Shown here piece after piece: positions 26,047-35,372 of a stretch of DNA of 64,000 nucleotides. A model generated the notes under the pieces. That model made no database searches and was not told where the DNA came from. It saw only the letters and a program-made list of their open reading frames with translations. The stretch is from Mariniflexile jejuense (lineage in GTDB: Bacteria > Bacteroidota > Bacteroidia > Flavobacteriales > Flavobacteriaceae). The stretch covers positions 124,001-188,000 of the forward strand of contig NZ_JBHTJI010000022.1 of assembly GCF_042675665.1 (NCBI RefSeq), written 5' to 3'. A program made the translations under genes and the position numbers. Each line of letters begins with the position of its first letter. The stretch's first letter is position 1.

Positions 26047-26688
26047 ATGTCAGGAATTTTAGACTTATTAAACAGTGACCTTGGTAAAACCATTGTTAAC
26101 GGTGTTTCAAACCAAACCAACCAACCAGCAAACAAAACACAAGATGTTTTAACTATGGCATTACCTGTATTAATGGCAGCCATGAAACGAAATGCCGCTA
26201 CACCTCAAGGTGCAGAAGGCTTGCTTGGTGCTTTAAATAGTGGTAAACACGATGGCAGTATTTTAGATAATCTTGGTGGCTTGTTTAATGGTGGTGTAGA
26301 CACCAATGTTTTAGATGACGGAAGCAAAATTTTAGGGCATGTTTTAGGTGGTAAACAACAAAATGTACAAAATGCTATCAGTCAAAAATCTGGTATCGAT
26401 GCAGGTTCGGTTGCTCAAATTTTAAAAGTAGCTGCTCCTATTTTAATGGGTGTTTTGGGTAACAAAGCAAAACAACAAAATGTTAATAGTGCCAGTGGTC
26501 TTGAAGGGTTATTAGGCGGCTTATTAAGTGGTAGTTCTGCTAAAAATGAACAAAGCTTTTTAGAATCTATTTTAGATGCCGATGGTGATGGTAGTATTAT
26601 TGATGATGTAGCAGGCATGGTTTTAGGCGGTAATAAAAAGAAAGGCGGACTTGGTGGTTTACTAGGTGGTCTTTTTGGAGGTAAATAA
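26047..26688 (+). CDS. DUF937 domain protein
   Basis: A 213-residue protein beginning MSGILDLLNSDLGKTIVNGV, with helical repeats (LPVLMAAMKRNAATPQGAEG, then a second related unit APILMGVLGNKAKQQN) and glycine-rich ends GGLGGLLGGLFGGK. A segment LDADGDGSIIDDVAGMVLGG resembles an EF-hand-like acidic loop that is common in this family. YidB-like proteins of the DUF937 family have no established enzymatic role. Single-gene unit with its own terminator; promoter not resolved. Confidence 0.8.
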   Translation: MSGILDLLNSDLGKTIVNGVSNQTNQPANKTQDVLTMALPVLMAAMKRNAATPQGAEGLLGALNSGKHDGSILDNLGGLFNGGVDTNVLDDGSKILGHVLGGKQQNVQNAISQKSGIDAGSVAQILKVAAPILMGVLGNKAKQQNVNSASGLEGLLGGLLSGSSAKNEQSFLESILDADGDGSIIDDVAGMVLGGNKKKGGLGGLLGGLFGGK

Positions 26689-26712
26689 CAGAGCTTCAAA
26701 CATAAAATTAAA

Positions 26713-26745
26713 AACGTTAAACTTACATGTTTAGCGTTTTTTTTT
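26713..26745 (+). terminator. Terminator after the DUF937 gene
   Basis: AACGTTAAAC (26713-26722) pairs with GTTTAGCGTT (26729-26738) over six bases and is followed by a run of T. Confidence 0.75.
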
Positions 26746-26906
26746 GTTAAAACAATTCATAAACAAGTATTTAGTATATCGTTTTTGTAATTTTGAGTAT
26801 CAAGATTAGACTATTTTACTAACTGGAAAATAGGTTATACTCATTGTTACTTTCATATCAACTAGGCAAAGTATAATTTTGATTGTATAATAATAAACCT
26901 TAAAAG

Positions 26907-27344
26907 ATGAAATCAATTATTTACATACTTCTTATTTGTTGTTTTGCTATAAGCTGTAATACCACAAAGCCAACTTCTTCAATCAAAAATGAAGCATTAG
27001 AAAACACCAAACTTAGTGACACCGTTAGTATTAGTAATGATGCTTTAGAGTATGAAATTATTATTATTGAACCTGGTTTCAATGCTTGGTTAGCAAGCAC
27101 TGCAAGACCTGAAGGTTTCTACACACAACAATATTTAGAAAATAGAAATTATCAATATGTTATCGAGTGGAATCAACGTGTGTTACAACCACAACGCTAC
27201 AATCCTAATTTATACGAAATGCAAATTGATTATCAGCCCAATATAGATTATGGGTACGATGTAAATTATAAATTGTATAACTACTTCATATATTTTCAGC
27301 TAACATATAAACAAAGATTAGGACCTTTTGTACCTAGAATTTAA
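26907..27344 (+). CDS. DUF6146 family lipoprotein
   Basis: A 145-residue protein with leader MKSIIYILLICCFAISCNTT and a lipobox cysteine at 17. The conserved core is YEIIIIEPGFNAWLAST, followed by a Tyr/Asn-rich segment (YVIEWNQRVLQPQRYNPNLY) typical of the flavobacterial DUF6146 family. Function unknown; presumably anchored to a membrane on the periplasmic side. It heads a run with the two small genes and the TonB receptor that follow (gaps 37, overlap, 60), suggesting one transcript. A TAATTTTG -7-like box lies at 26874-26881, without a matching -33 box. Confidence 0.8.
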   Translation: MKSIIYILLICCFAISCNTTKPTSSIKNEALENTKLSDTVSISNDALEYEIIIIEPGFNAWLASTARPEGFYTQQYLENRNYQYVIEWNQRVLQPQRYNPNLYEMQIDYQPNIDYGYDVNYKLYNYFIYFQLTYKQRLGPFVPRI

Positions 27345-27381
27345 TCTACTTTACTTATTTTTGGAGTTCAAAAAGTAACTT

Positions 27382-27684
27382 TTGGAGAAATTAAAAAAAC
27401 GTTGGGGTATTGATAATGATTGGCAAATTATTGTTATTTTAATTGTATTCGCTATAACCGGATCAACTGCTTCATATATAGGAAAGCCTATTTTAAACTT
27501 TTTTCAAATTTCAACAGAAAGTTTGGGTACATTTCCTTATTGGGTAATACGTATTTTGCTATTATTTGTAATGTACCAATTTCTTTTAGTGTTTTTTGGT
27601 TGGTTGTTTGGGCAACATAAATTTTTCTGGAATTTCGAAAAAAAAATGTTAAAACGTATTGGCTTGAAACGATTTGTAGATTAA
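27382..27684 (+). CDS. DUF6787 family membrane protein
   Basis: A 100-residue protein with two strong transmembrane helices (about residues 17-35 and 53-76) and a basic C-terminus FFWNFEKKMLKRIGLKRF. The pattern matches the flavobacterial DUF6787 family, of unknown role. Start is TTG at 27382, since no ATG is available before the conserved KKRWGIDNDWQ. The stop overlaps the ATG of the next gene by one base, so the two are translationally coupled. Confidence 0.75.
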   Translation: MEKLKKRWGIDNDWQIIVILIVFAITGSTASYIGKPILNFFQISTESLGTFPYWVIRILLLFVMYQFLLVFFGWLFGQHKFFWNFEKKMLKRIGLKRFVD

Positions 27685-28016
27685 TGCAAAACGCAAAAAA
27701 ACATATCGCTTTTAAAATAGTAACATTAATGCTTGCGCTAGCGTTATTAATTCCTACTGTTTATAAATTCACACATATTTTTGCACATCATAAACACGAT
27801 ATTTGTAAAGGTGAAAAAGCAACACATTTACATGAAATTAATAAAGATTGTAACTTTTACAAATTCAAATTAAGTAACCAATACACCTTCACTTTTTATA
27901 ATTTTGAATTAGTTTCTTTTAATGAAGATACTGTTCAAATTGTATCACAATATCACTTTTTAAGTAAATTTCAACGGTTACAAACAACACTTCGCGGACC
28001 GCCATCATTAATTTAA
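27684..28016 (+). CDS. Small His/Cys-containing exported or membrane protein before a metal-type receptor
   Basis: A 110-residue protein with an N-terminal membrane segment (FKIVTLMLALALLIPTVYK) followed by a cluster of metal-type residues, KFTHIFAHHKHDICKGEKAT and HLHEINKDCNF. The C-terminus ends LRGPPSLI. It lies directly before the TonB receptor whose loop is also His/Asp/Glu-rich, so both may bind the same divalent metal (zinc or copper), an inference from composition. No family name is certain. The ATG overlaps the previous stop. Confidence 0.65.
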   Translation: MQNAKKHIAFKIVTLMLALALLIPTVYKFTHIFAHHKHDICKGEKATHLHEINKDCNFYKFKLSNQYTFTFYNFELVSFNEDTVQIVSQYHFLSKFQRLQTTLRGPPSLI

Positions 28017-28076
28017 TAGTTACAAAATACGCTGAAACTTATCAGTAAAAATCAACTTTTAAATTAAAAAAATAAT

Positions 28077-30302
28077 ATGCGAATACTATTAAATACATTG
28101 CTATTTCTAGCAATTGCAAACCTATATGCACAAAACTCAATAAAAGGAAACGTTATTGATGCCAATACAAATCAAGGCATTCCGTTTGCTAATATTTACT
28201 TTTCAGAACTTGAAAAAGGAACATCTTCAAATGAAACAGGTTACTTTTCATTAGAAAACCTGCCTTCGGGTAATCATAAAATAATTATATCCGTTTTAGG
28301 TTATGAAACAAAATCTTTAAATCTATTCATTCCAAATACCAATAACTTAACCATTAGCTTAACTCCATCAGCTATAGAAATGCAAGCTGTAATTGTATCT
28401 ACACCATTTCACAAATTACAAAGTGAAAATGTTATGAAAGTAGAACAACAAACCATTACCAATTTAAAAGCTAATGGTGCTGTAAATTTAGCCGATGGTA
28501 TTACTAATATTGCTGGTGTAGAAAGTGTAACAACTGGTTTAAGCATTGGTAAACCCGTAATTCGTGGTTTAAGTTCAAATCGTGTTTTGGTTTATACACA
28601 AGGCGTTCGATTGGAAAATCAGCAATTTGGAGACGAACATGGATTGGGCATAAGTGATTCGGGTATTGAAAGCGTCGAGGTTATTAAAGGTCCTGCTTCC
28701 CTACTTTATGGTAGCGATGCGCTTGGTGGCGTATTATATTTAAATCCTGAAAAGTTTGCTCAAAATAATACTTCAAATGCCGATTTTAGTGGAAACTACT
28801 TCAGCAATACACAAGGTTTTAGTACTAATGCAGGTTATAAAAGTTCAGACGAGCATTTTAAATTTTTATTTAGAGGAAGTTTCGCAGAACATGCCGATTA
28901 TAAAACAAATGTTTACCGCGTAACCAACACACGTTTTAAAGAACAGGATTTTAAAGCAGGTATTGGCTATCAAAAAGAAGGTTTCAAAACTGAGTTTAGA
29001 TACAATATAAACCATTCAAAACTAGGTATTCCAGAAGAAATAGGCGAACAATCTACTAACAAAACACCATTGTTACCTTTTCAAGACCTTACAAATCATA
29101 TATTTAGTTCTAAATCGACAGTATTTTTCAATAACGCACGTTTAGATATTAATTTGGGTTATATATATAATGATAGAAAGGAATTTGAAGAACACCACCA
29201 TGATGATGATGACGATGAACATGAACATGAAGAAGAACATGAAGAAGATGAAATTTTAGAAGCTGCACTTCATATGAAGTTAAAAACCGCTAATTATGAT
29301 ATTAAGTACAACCTACCAAAACTTGGTAAGTTTGAAACCATTGTTGGTGTACAAGGTATGAACCAAGTAAATAGCAATTATGGTGAAGAGCAATTAATAC
29401 CAGATGCCACAACTAACGATATTGGCGTGTTAGCAACCTCACATATTCATTTTGAAAAAACCGATGTACAATTAGGTGCGCGTTTTGATAACCGAATAAT
29501 TGATATTGCTTCAGGTTTGCAAAAAAACTTTAATAGCTTTAATGGTGCTTTTGGCGTAAAAACCGATATAGCAAAAAGTATAACAGCAAGAATAAATCTG
29601 GCAACTGGTTTTAGAGCGCCAAATTTATCTGAATTAACTTCTGATGGTGCACACGAAGGTACAAACCGATATGAAATAGGAAACACAAATTTAAAAAGTG
29701 AACAAAACTTTCAAACCGATATAGCCTTAGAATATAAAAACGAACACGTTGAGTTTTTTGTTAACGGGTTTTATAACACCATTAATAATTACATTTTTCT
29801 ATCACCAAACGGAACTGTTATTGATGGCAATCCTGTTTTTATTTATTTACAAGATGATGCTAAATTATATGGTGGTGAAGTTGGGTTACACATACATCCG
29901 CATCCATTAGATTGGTTACATATTGAAAGTAGTTTTGAAACCGTAACAGGCAAGCAAGCTAATAATGTTTACTTACCATTAATTCCTGCTAATTCTATAA
30001 CCAATATTTTACGAGTTGAATTTGAAAAACCTTGGTTAAAAAAAGGCTATTCGTTTATAAAATTAACAACAACATTTAACCAAAACAACGTAAGTGTTTT
30101 TGAAACAACTACAAATGGCTATAGTTTATTAAGTGCTGGAATTGGTGGAAGTTTCAACCTGTTTAAAAACGAAGCAACCTTAACATTATCAGGAACTAAC
30201 TTAACTAATAAAACTTATATAAATCACTTATCGCGTTTAAAAACTGATGGCGTTTTTAATATGGGAACAAATGTTATTATTGGCTTAACTTATAACTTAT
30301 AA
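28077..30302 (+). CDS. TonB-dependent receptor with His/Asp/Glu-rich loop, probable metal uptake
   Basis: A 741-residue outer-membrane receptor: signal peptide 1-19, CarboxypepD_reg-like domain at about 22-100, plug at about 120-225 (GKPVIRGLSSNRVLVYTQGV, IESVEVIKGPASLLYGSDA), and a barrel ending VIIGLTYNL. Residues 370-392 contain HHHDDDDDEHEHEEEHEEDE, an extracellular-loop-like stretch of histidines and acids. Similar His-rich loops occur in zinc receptors of the ZnuD type, so uptake of Zn, Cu or Ni is likely but not proved. The gene closes the run beginning at 26907. Confidence 0.9.
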   Translation: MRILLNTLLFLAIANLYAQNSIKGNVIDANTNQGIPFANIYFSELEKGTSSNETGYFSLENLPSGNHKIIISVLGYETKSLNLFIPNTNNLTISLTPSAIEMQAVIVSTPFHKLQSENVMKVEQQTITNLKANGAVNLADGITNIAGVESVTTGLSIGKPVIRGLSSNRVLVYTQGVRLENQQFGDEHGLGISDSGIESVEVIKGPASLLYGSDALGGVLYLNPEKFAQNNTSNADFSGNYFSNTQGFSTNAGYKSSDEHFKFLFRGSFAEHADYKTNVYRVTNTRFKEQDFKAGIGYQKEGFKTEFRYNINHSKLGIPEEIGEQSTNKTPLLPFQDLTNHIFSSKSTVFFNNARLDINLGYIYNDRKEFEEHHHDDDDDEHEHEEEHEEDEILEAALHMKLKTANYDIKYNLPKLGKFETIVGVQGMNQVNSNYGEEQLIPDATTNDIGVLATSHIHFEKTDVQLGARFDNRIIDIASGLQKNFNSFNGAFGVKTDIAKSITARINLATGFRAPNLSELTSDGAHEGTNRYEIGNTNLKSEQNFQTDIALEYKNEHVEFFVNGFYNTINNYIFLSPNGTVIDGNPVFIYLQDDAKLYGGEVGLHIHPHPLDWLHIESSFETVTGKQANNVYLPLIPANSITNILRVEFEKPWLKKGYSFIKLTTTFNQNNVSVFETTTNGYSLLSAGIGGSFNLFKNEATLTLSGTNLTNKTYINHLSRLKTDGVFNMGTNVIIGLTYNL

Positions 30303-30308
30303 TAAACC

Positions 30309-30341
30309 AAAATCCCTTTCAAAATTGAAAGGGATTTTTTT
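30309..30341. terminator. Bidirectional terminator between convergent genes
   Basis: A perfect 14-bp stem AAAATCCCTTTCAA / TTGAAAGGGATTTT (30309-30338) with a 2-base loop, flanked by T runs on both strands. Confidence 0.85.
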
Positions 30342-30624
30342 ATTGTTCTATTTTAACTCTAGGTGTTTCTTTGCTAAAAACATAAGTGTAAATCCACATA
30401 AGTGTAAAGGTTGGAATAATATCTAAACCAGGTAATGCTTCCTCAATAAAGTTAATAACACCCGCAATTTTACCAGATTTCCCTTTATACAATCTAGTCA
30501 TTAACCACCCAGAAAGTGGCGCCCAAACTATATCTGAAAATTCACCAATACCAGGAATTAAAAACGATACATAACCTATAGCATCAAATAAAATTCCTAA
30601 AAATAATTTACTGTATTTATTCAT
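30340..30624 (-). CDS. Small conserved membrane protein
   Basis: A 94-residue protein with hydrophobic stretches at about 6-22 and 63-85 and a central polar loop (WLMTRLYKGKSGKIAGVINF). The pattern DAIGYVSFLIPGIGEFSDIVWAPLS recurs in small flavobacterial membrane proteins of unknown function. No catalytic motif is visible. It is convergent with the metal-type receptor and divergent from the LolD gene. Confidence 0.65.
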   Translation of the reverse strand: MNKYSKLFLGILFDAIGYVSFLIPGIGEFSDIVWAPLSGWLMTRLYKGKSGKIAGVINFIEEALPGLDIIPTFTLMWIYTYVFSKETPRVKIEQ

Positions 30625-30798
30625 TAATTAAAATTTATATCAATTGAATAACAAGAAACATACCAAAACCAATTTTCTTTCTTTTTTAAAAATTTCAGTT
30701 ACATAAATATAAACCTAAAACAGCATCAAACAATAAAAACCATTCTTAATTGTACAGAACAGGTTAATGTAGTATTTTCACGGTGTTAAATTTTACTT

Positions 30799-31473
30799 AT
30801 GATTCAAGCAACTAACATCCATAAATTTTATAAAGACTTAGAGGTTTTAAAAGGAGTTGACATACATGTACAAAAAGGGGAAGTTATCTCTATTGTTGGT
30901 GCTTCAGGCGCAGGAAAAACAACATTATTACAAATTTTAGGCACTTTAGATAGAGCTTCCTCCAAAGAAAACTTTCAACTTACAATTAATAATACCGATG
31001 TTGGTGCTTTAAATGACAAAGCACTAGCTAAATTTAGAAATGAACACATCGGATTCATTTTTCAATTTCATCAGTTATTGCCAGAATTCACAGCTATTGA
31101 AAACGTTTGTTTACCTGCATTTATAAAAGGCACAAAAAAAGCCGATGCAGAAAAACGTGCTAAAGAATTGTTAGATTTTTTAGGATTATCACACCGTTAT
31201 AACCACAAACCAAATGAACTTTCTGGTGGTGAGCAACAACGTGTTGCTGTAGCTAGAGCACTTATAAATAATCCCGATTTAATTTTTGCTGATGAACCTT
31301 CGGGGAATTTAGATAGCGAAAGTGCTGAAAATTTACATAGTCTATTTTTTAAATTGCGTGATGAATTTGGTCAAACTTTTGTAATTGTAACACACAACGA
31401 AGAACTAGCCAATTTAGCCGATAGAAAATTGGTGATGGTAGATGGAAAAATAACCAACAATCATATTGATTAG
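30799..31473 (+). CDS. ABC transporter ATP-binding protein, LolD/MacB type
   Basis: A 224-residue ATPase. Walker A GASGAGKT (34-41), signature LSGGEQ (141-146), Walker B LIFADEP (161-167) and the H-loop VTHNEEL are intact. The sequence ENVCLPAFIKG and the overall length match the LolD/MacB/FtsE group that drives lipoprotein release or extrusion rather than import. The permease partner is not adjacent; only the TIGR02757 gene follows, two bases later. It may act with LolC/E-like permeases encoded elsewhere. Confidence 0.9.
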   Translation: MIQATNIHKFYKDLEVLKGVDIHVQKGEVISIVGASGAGKTTLLQILGTLDRASSKENFQLTINNTDVGALNDKALAKFRNEHIGFIFQFHQLLPEFTAIENVCLPAFIKGTKKADAEKRAKELLDFLGLSHRYNHKPNELSGGEQQRVAVARALINNPDLIFADEPSGNLDSESAENLHSLFFKLRDEFGQTFVIVTHNEELANLADRKLVMVDGKITNNHID

Positions 31474-31475
31474 TT

Positions 31476-32240
31476 TTGAAAAAAATTGAACTTAAAGAGT
31501 TTTTAGACACAAAAGTAAACCAATATAATAACCCCAAGTTTATTGAAAGTGATCCAATTCAAATTCCACATAATTATTCATTAAAAGAAGATATAGAAAT
31601 TGCAGGTTTTTTAACAGCTACTATTGCTTGGGGAAACCGAAAAAGCATTATAAATAATGCAAAACGGTTGATGAAGTTACTTGATAATGCTCCTTTTGAT
31701 TTTGTAATAAATCATACCGAACCCGATCTAGAAAAGTTGCAACCTTTTGTTCACAGAACATTTAATGCTGATGATGCTATTCAATTTATAAAGTCATTAC
31801 AAAATATTTATAAAAACCATAACGGGTTAGAAAATGTATTTGTTAAATATGCTGAAAACAAGTCGCTTCAACCATCTATTTCAAAATTTAAAACAACTTT
31901 TTTTGAAATTGAACATTTAACAAGAACACAAAAGCATATTAGCGATCCATTAAAAAATTCGGCAGCAAAACGTATCAATATGTTTTTACGATGGATGGTA
32001 AGAAACGATAATGCTGGTGTAGATTTTGGTATTTGGAAAAACCTCTCACCTACCCAACTTTCATGTCCTTTAGATGTACATTCAGGCAATGTAGCTAGAA
32101 AATTAGGGTTATTAAACAGAAAACAAAATGATGGGAAAGCTTTATTTGAATTAGATACAGCTTTAAGAAAATTAGACACAAAAGATCCCGTAAAATACGA
32201 TTTTGCGTTATTTGGTTTGGGTGTGTTTGAAGGGTTTTGA
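31476..32240 (+). CDS. TIGR02757 family protein
   Basis: A 254-residue protein of a Bacteroidota-wide family of unknown function. Conserved segments are DIEIAGFLTATIAWGNRKSI near 36-55, KRINMFLRWMVRNDNAGVDF near 165-185 and LSCPLDVHSGNVARKLGLL at about 195-213. These resemble the helix-hairpin-helix DNA-glycosylase fold in spacing (a weak resemblance I have not tested). The start is TTG at 31476, two bases after the lolD-like stop. Its conserved pairing with an ATPase may be only co-transcription. Confidence 0.8.
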   Translation: MKKIELKEFLDTKVNQYNNPKFIESDPIQIPHNYSLKEDIEIAGFLTATIAWGNRKSIINNAKRLMKLLDNAPFDFVINHTEPDLEKLQPFVHRTFNADDAIQFIKSLQNIYKNHNGLENVFVKYAENKSLQPSISKFKTTFFEIEHLTRTQKHISDPLKNSAAKRINMFLRWMVRNDNAGVDFGIWKNLSPTQLSCPLDVHSGNVARKLGLLNRKQNDGKALFELDTALRKLDTKDPVKYDFALFGLGVFEGF

Positions 32241-32244
32241 TAAA

Positions 32245-32288
32245 AAAACGATTGATAAACTCAGGTTTATCAATCGTTTTTTTTTATT
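32245..32288. terminator. Perfect bidirectional terminator
   Basis: A 16-bp perfect stem (32245-32260 with 32265-32280, sequence AAAACGATTGATAAAC) with loop TCAG and T runs either side. It separates the convergent TIGR02757 and M61 genes. Confidence 0.9.
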
Positions 32289-32305
32289 CAAAAATTGTTA
32301 TCTGG

Positions 32306-34198
32306 TTAACCTTTTAACCAAGCTTCACGTAAACTTTTTTGAGCTGGTGTAGCATCGGCTTTTTCAACAATGCCTTCACCAAAAGTATAAGATTGTGTTG
32401 TTTTAGTTTTTATCACAATTTCCTCACCATTTCTATCTAATTTCACCTCAATATCTTTACCTGGTTTCCACATAAATACATTTTGTAAAACATTGTTTGC
32501 ATTTTGTAATGTTACAACTGTGCCGTCAACAACCTTTATAATATCGTTTGGTTTTACGCCATTGTCATTCCAAAAACTATTGTTTTCAACAGCATCTGTA
32601 AAAAATACAATACCTCTTTGCCCATCGCCTCCAACAATTAATTCTCCTGCGTTTTGGATGTAGTTAGTTTCAACTTTACCTTCACCTAATTCTAAACCTA
32701 CTTTATTTAAAAATTCATTGTAATTAATTGGAATATCACCAACAACGTGTGTTGTTAAAAATTCGTGAACCGATGGATACGTCATAGCGCCAATTTCATC
32801 AATCAATTTATCATCTTCAAACGGTTTATTTTTTCCGTATTTATTTGATAATTCTTTCATTAAAGACAAAATACCACGTTGTCCATTACTTTCTTCGCGC
32901 ATTAAAATATCAATACACATACCAATTAACGCTCCTTTTTGATAAACGTTTAAATATTGGTCTTTATAAGGTTCTTTTAATACATTTTCACTCATAATGG
33001 TAAAACTCATAGCATCATTCAAATTTCTTGACCGTTGAATTTTTTCCATCATTTTATTATAAAATTCACCTTCATCAATTAAACCTTGATCTACTTGAAA
33101 TAAGTTTGCAAAATACTCTGTTACACCTTCATACATCCATAAATGTTTTGAAAATGTCGGGTTATTGTAATCAAAATAATGTACATCTTCAGAGTGTACA
33201 CTTAATGGCGTAACAATATGAAAAAACTCATGCGAAACCACATCTACCATACTTGCTGCTAAGGCTGCTTCATCCATAGATTCTTGCAATACAACTACGG
33301 TTGATGTATGATGCTCTAATGCTCCAAAACCTTTTGGAGATTCTTCTTTTCCTTCTGATAAATACAAATAAATATCATAACGTGGCGTTGTATTTATAGC
33401 ACCTAAAAATGTTTTTTGGGCTTGCATCATATTAAAAATAGTTTCTTTTAACGATGCTGCTGTGTGTACTTTATTTGGAGAATAAACACTTAAAACAATT
33501 TTAATATCGCCAACTTGAAATTCTTCAACATCTAAATTTCCATACATCATTGGGTTATCGGTAATATCGAAATATCTAGGTGCAAAATAACTGGTAGTTG
33601 TACTAGTACCATCTTCACTTGTTTTTGATGCTACTTGTTGCAATGCAGATGTACGTACAAAACTAGTTGGTGCAACAACATCTAACTTATATTGGTTGTT
33701 TTTTAAAGAGTCAAAATACCCTATAAAACCATGTAAATTTAACACGTAGTTTGTTGGCTCTATGTTTGTACCCGATGGTGAAAATGGCTGCTCTTTACCA
33801 ATACCGCCTTCTGCTTCCATATCAAAAGTATCGTTTACTAAATACGTTATCTTATCTAGTTTTTTAGCACTTTTAATAGTCCAAGTATTTACATCGGTTT
33901 TAGTTACAGGTAATTCATTTCCATTGTAATCAATAGCTTTAAAATCGTCAATATATTTTCCAAAATCACTTACCGAGTAAGTTCCTTGAACTACTTTTGG
34001 CAATCTGTAAGTTACTGTTTCAACCGTAAAACGACCCGGATTTATTACAACAGGTGCTTTATCATTTACAACACTTGATAAATTTATTGAAGTTTCTATG
34101 GGCAAACTAGTTGCTAAATCGTTACCAGAGGTTTTTGTAGCACTACAACTGGCTAGCATAATACCCGCAAATACAGTGGCTAAAGTTTTAGTATTCAT
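32306..34198 (-). CDS. M61-family metallopeptidase lipoprotein with PDZ domain
   Basis: A 630-residue exported zinc peptidase. The leader MNTKTLATVFAGIMLASCSA has a lipobox cysteine at 18. The N-terminal beta-sandwich is followed by the catalytic site VSHEFFH (His323, Glu324, His327) and the second-zinc-ligand region LWMYEGVTEYFANLF. The C-terminus carries a PDZ-like domain (about 505-600; GVKPNDIIKVVDG). Family members cleave glycine-containing peptides. It lies on the minus strand, convergent with TIGR02757 and divergent from the glycosyltransferase. Confidence 0.92.
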   Translation of the reverse strand: MNTKTLATVFAGIMLASCSATKTSGNDLATSLPIETSINLSSVVNDKAPVVINPGRFTVETVTYRLPKVVQGTYSVSDFGKYIDDFKAIDYNGNELPVTKTDVNTWTIKSAKKLDKITYLVNDTFDMEAEGGIGKEQPFSPSGTNIEPTNYVLNLHGFIGYFDSLKNNQYKLDVVAPTSFVRTSALQQVASKTSEDGTSTTTSYFAPRYFDITDNPMMYGNLDVEEFQVGDIKIVLSVYSPNKVHTAASLKETIFNMMQAQKTFLGAINTTPRYDIYLYLSEGKEESPKGFGALEHHTSTVVVLQESMDEAALAASMVDVVSHEFFHIVTPLSVHSEDVHYFDYNNPTFSKHLWMYEGVTEYFANLFQVDQGLIDEGEFYNKMMEKIQRSRNLNDAMSFTIMSENVLKEPYKDQYLNVYQKGALIGMCIDILMREESNGQRGILSLMKELSNKYGKNKPFEDDKLIDEIGAMTYPSVHEFLTTHVVGDIPINYNEFLNKVGLELGEGKVETNYIQNAGELIVGGDGQRGIVFFTDAVENNSFWNDNGVKPNDIIKVVDGTVVTLQNANNVLQNVFMWKPGKDIEVKLDRNGEEIVIKTKTTQSYTFGEGIVEKADATPAQKSLREAWLKG

Positions 34199-34305
34199 TA
34201 ATTGATGGTTTTATTTTTATTTTGAATTGACGTGCAAATTACTATTATGTTACGCATTGTCTTCTTAAGGTTTTGTTAAAAAGCTTAAATATGTATATTC
34301 GCATC

Positions 34306-35313
34306 ATGCAAAAACCTTTAATCAGCATTATTACACCTTTTAAAAATACAGCAGCTTATTTGCCCGACTGTATCAATTCTATAATAAATCAAACATATAC
34401 CAATTGGGAATTAGTAATTGTTGATGATGGTTCTACCGACAATAGTTATGAAATTGTTAACGCTTTCGCGGAACACGACAACCGAATAACCCTTTTAAAA
34501 AATAATGGCAGTGGCATTATTGATGCATTACAACATGCTTTTAAGCACAGCAAAGGCAATTTCATAACCCGTATGGATAGTGATGATATTATGACGCCTA
34601 ATAAACTAGAGGTGTTAGCAACCAGTTTAATAACACATGGAGAAAAACACGTAGCCGTTGGTTTGGTTACATATTTTAGTGAAACCGGTGTGGGCGAAGG
34701 CTATAAAAGTTATGAAAATTGGCTAAACAAATTAACTAAAACAGGTGATAATTATTCTGAAATTTATAAAGAATGTGTCATTCCATCACCTTGTTGGATG
34801 GTTTACAGAAGCGATTTTATAGTTTGCGATGCATTTAACCCAAACCGTTATCCGGAAGATTACGACTTAACGTTTCGATTTTACAAACACAACTTTAAAT
34901 GCATTCCTTGTAACATAGTTTTACACCGTTGGCGTGATTATAGCACACGTACTTCTAGAACTCACATACACTATGCACAAAACCATTTTACCAATTTAAA
35001 ACTACGACACTTTTTAGAAATTGATTATAATCCAGAAAAAACACTCATCATTTGGGGTGCAGGTACAAAAGGAAAACTTATGGCTAGCATTTTATTAGAA
35101 AAAAATATCCCTTTTGAATGGATTTGCGATAACCCAAAAAAAATAGGAAAAGATATTTACGGTAAAACTTTACGTGATTTTAAAACGCTTTCCGAATTAA
35201 ACAACACACAAAGCCTTGTAACTGTGGCAAACAAACTGGCGCAAGAAGAAATAAAAACTTATTTAAATAAAATAAATAAACAGCCTTTTACAGATTATAT
35301 ATTCTTTTGTTAA
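34306..35313 (+). CDS. Family 2 glycosyltransferase with C-terminal Rossmann-like domain
   Basis: The N-terminal GT-A domain shows ISIITPFKNTAAYLPDCINS, VDDGSTDNSYE and the DxD-type site RMDSDD. From about residue 250 there is a second segment, KTLIIWGAGTKGKLMASILLEKN, which looks like a short nucleotide-binding or sugar-modifying fold. It transfers an activated sugar to a glycan or other surface acceptor, which is not known. Start at ATG 34306; an in-frame ATG at 34291 is also possible. An adjacent TTTTG and TATATTCG resemble promoter boxes but lie almost on the start. Confidence 0.8.
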   Translation: MQKPLISIITPFKNTAAYLPDCINSIINQTYTNWELVIVDDGSTDNSYEIVNAFAEHDNRITLLKNNGSGIIDALQHAFKHSKGNFITRMDSDDIMTPNKLEVLATSLITHGEKHVAVGLVTYFSETGVGEGYKSYENWLNKLTKTGDNYSEIYKECVIPSPCWMVYRSDFIVCDAFNPNRYPEDYDLTFRFYKHNFKCIPCNIVLHRWRDYSTRTSRTHIHYAQNHFTNLKLRHFLEIDYNPEKTLIIWGAGTKGKLMASILLEKNIPFEWICDNPKKIGKDIYGKTLRDFKTLSELNNTQSLVTVANKLAQEEIKTYLNKINKQPFTDYIFFC

Positions 35314-35348
35314 TTTAGCTTTACAATCATTTATTCATTTTCATTTTC

Positions 35349-35356
35349 TATATTTG
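35349..35356 (+). promoter_or_regulatory. Candidate -7 box for the BatA-dihydroorotase unit
   Basis: TATATTTG matches TAnnTTTG 17 bases before the BatA start. No consensus -33 box is seen at 19-21 bases upstream. Confidence 0.4.
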
Positions 35357-35372
35357 AAAAATCTAAAAAGAA

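Noticed and set aside
34273..34305. Earlier starts (TTG 34273, ATG 34291) of the glycosyltransferase
   Set aside because: The GT-A fold begins at KPLISIITPF; the added residues have no counterpart and lie on the putative promoter boxes.
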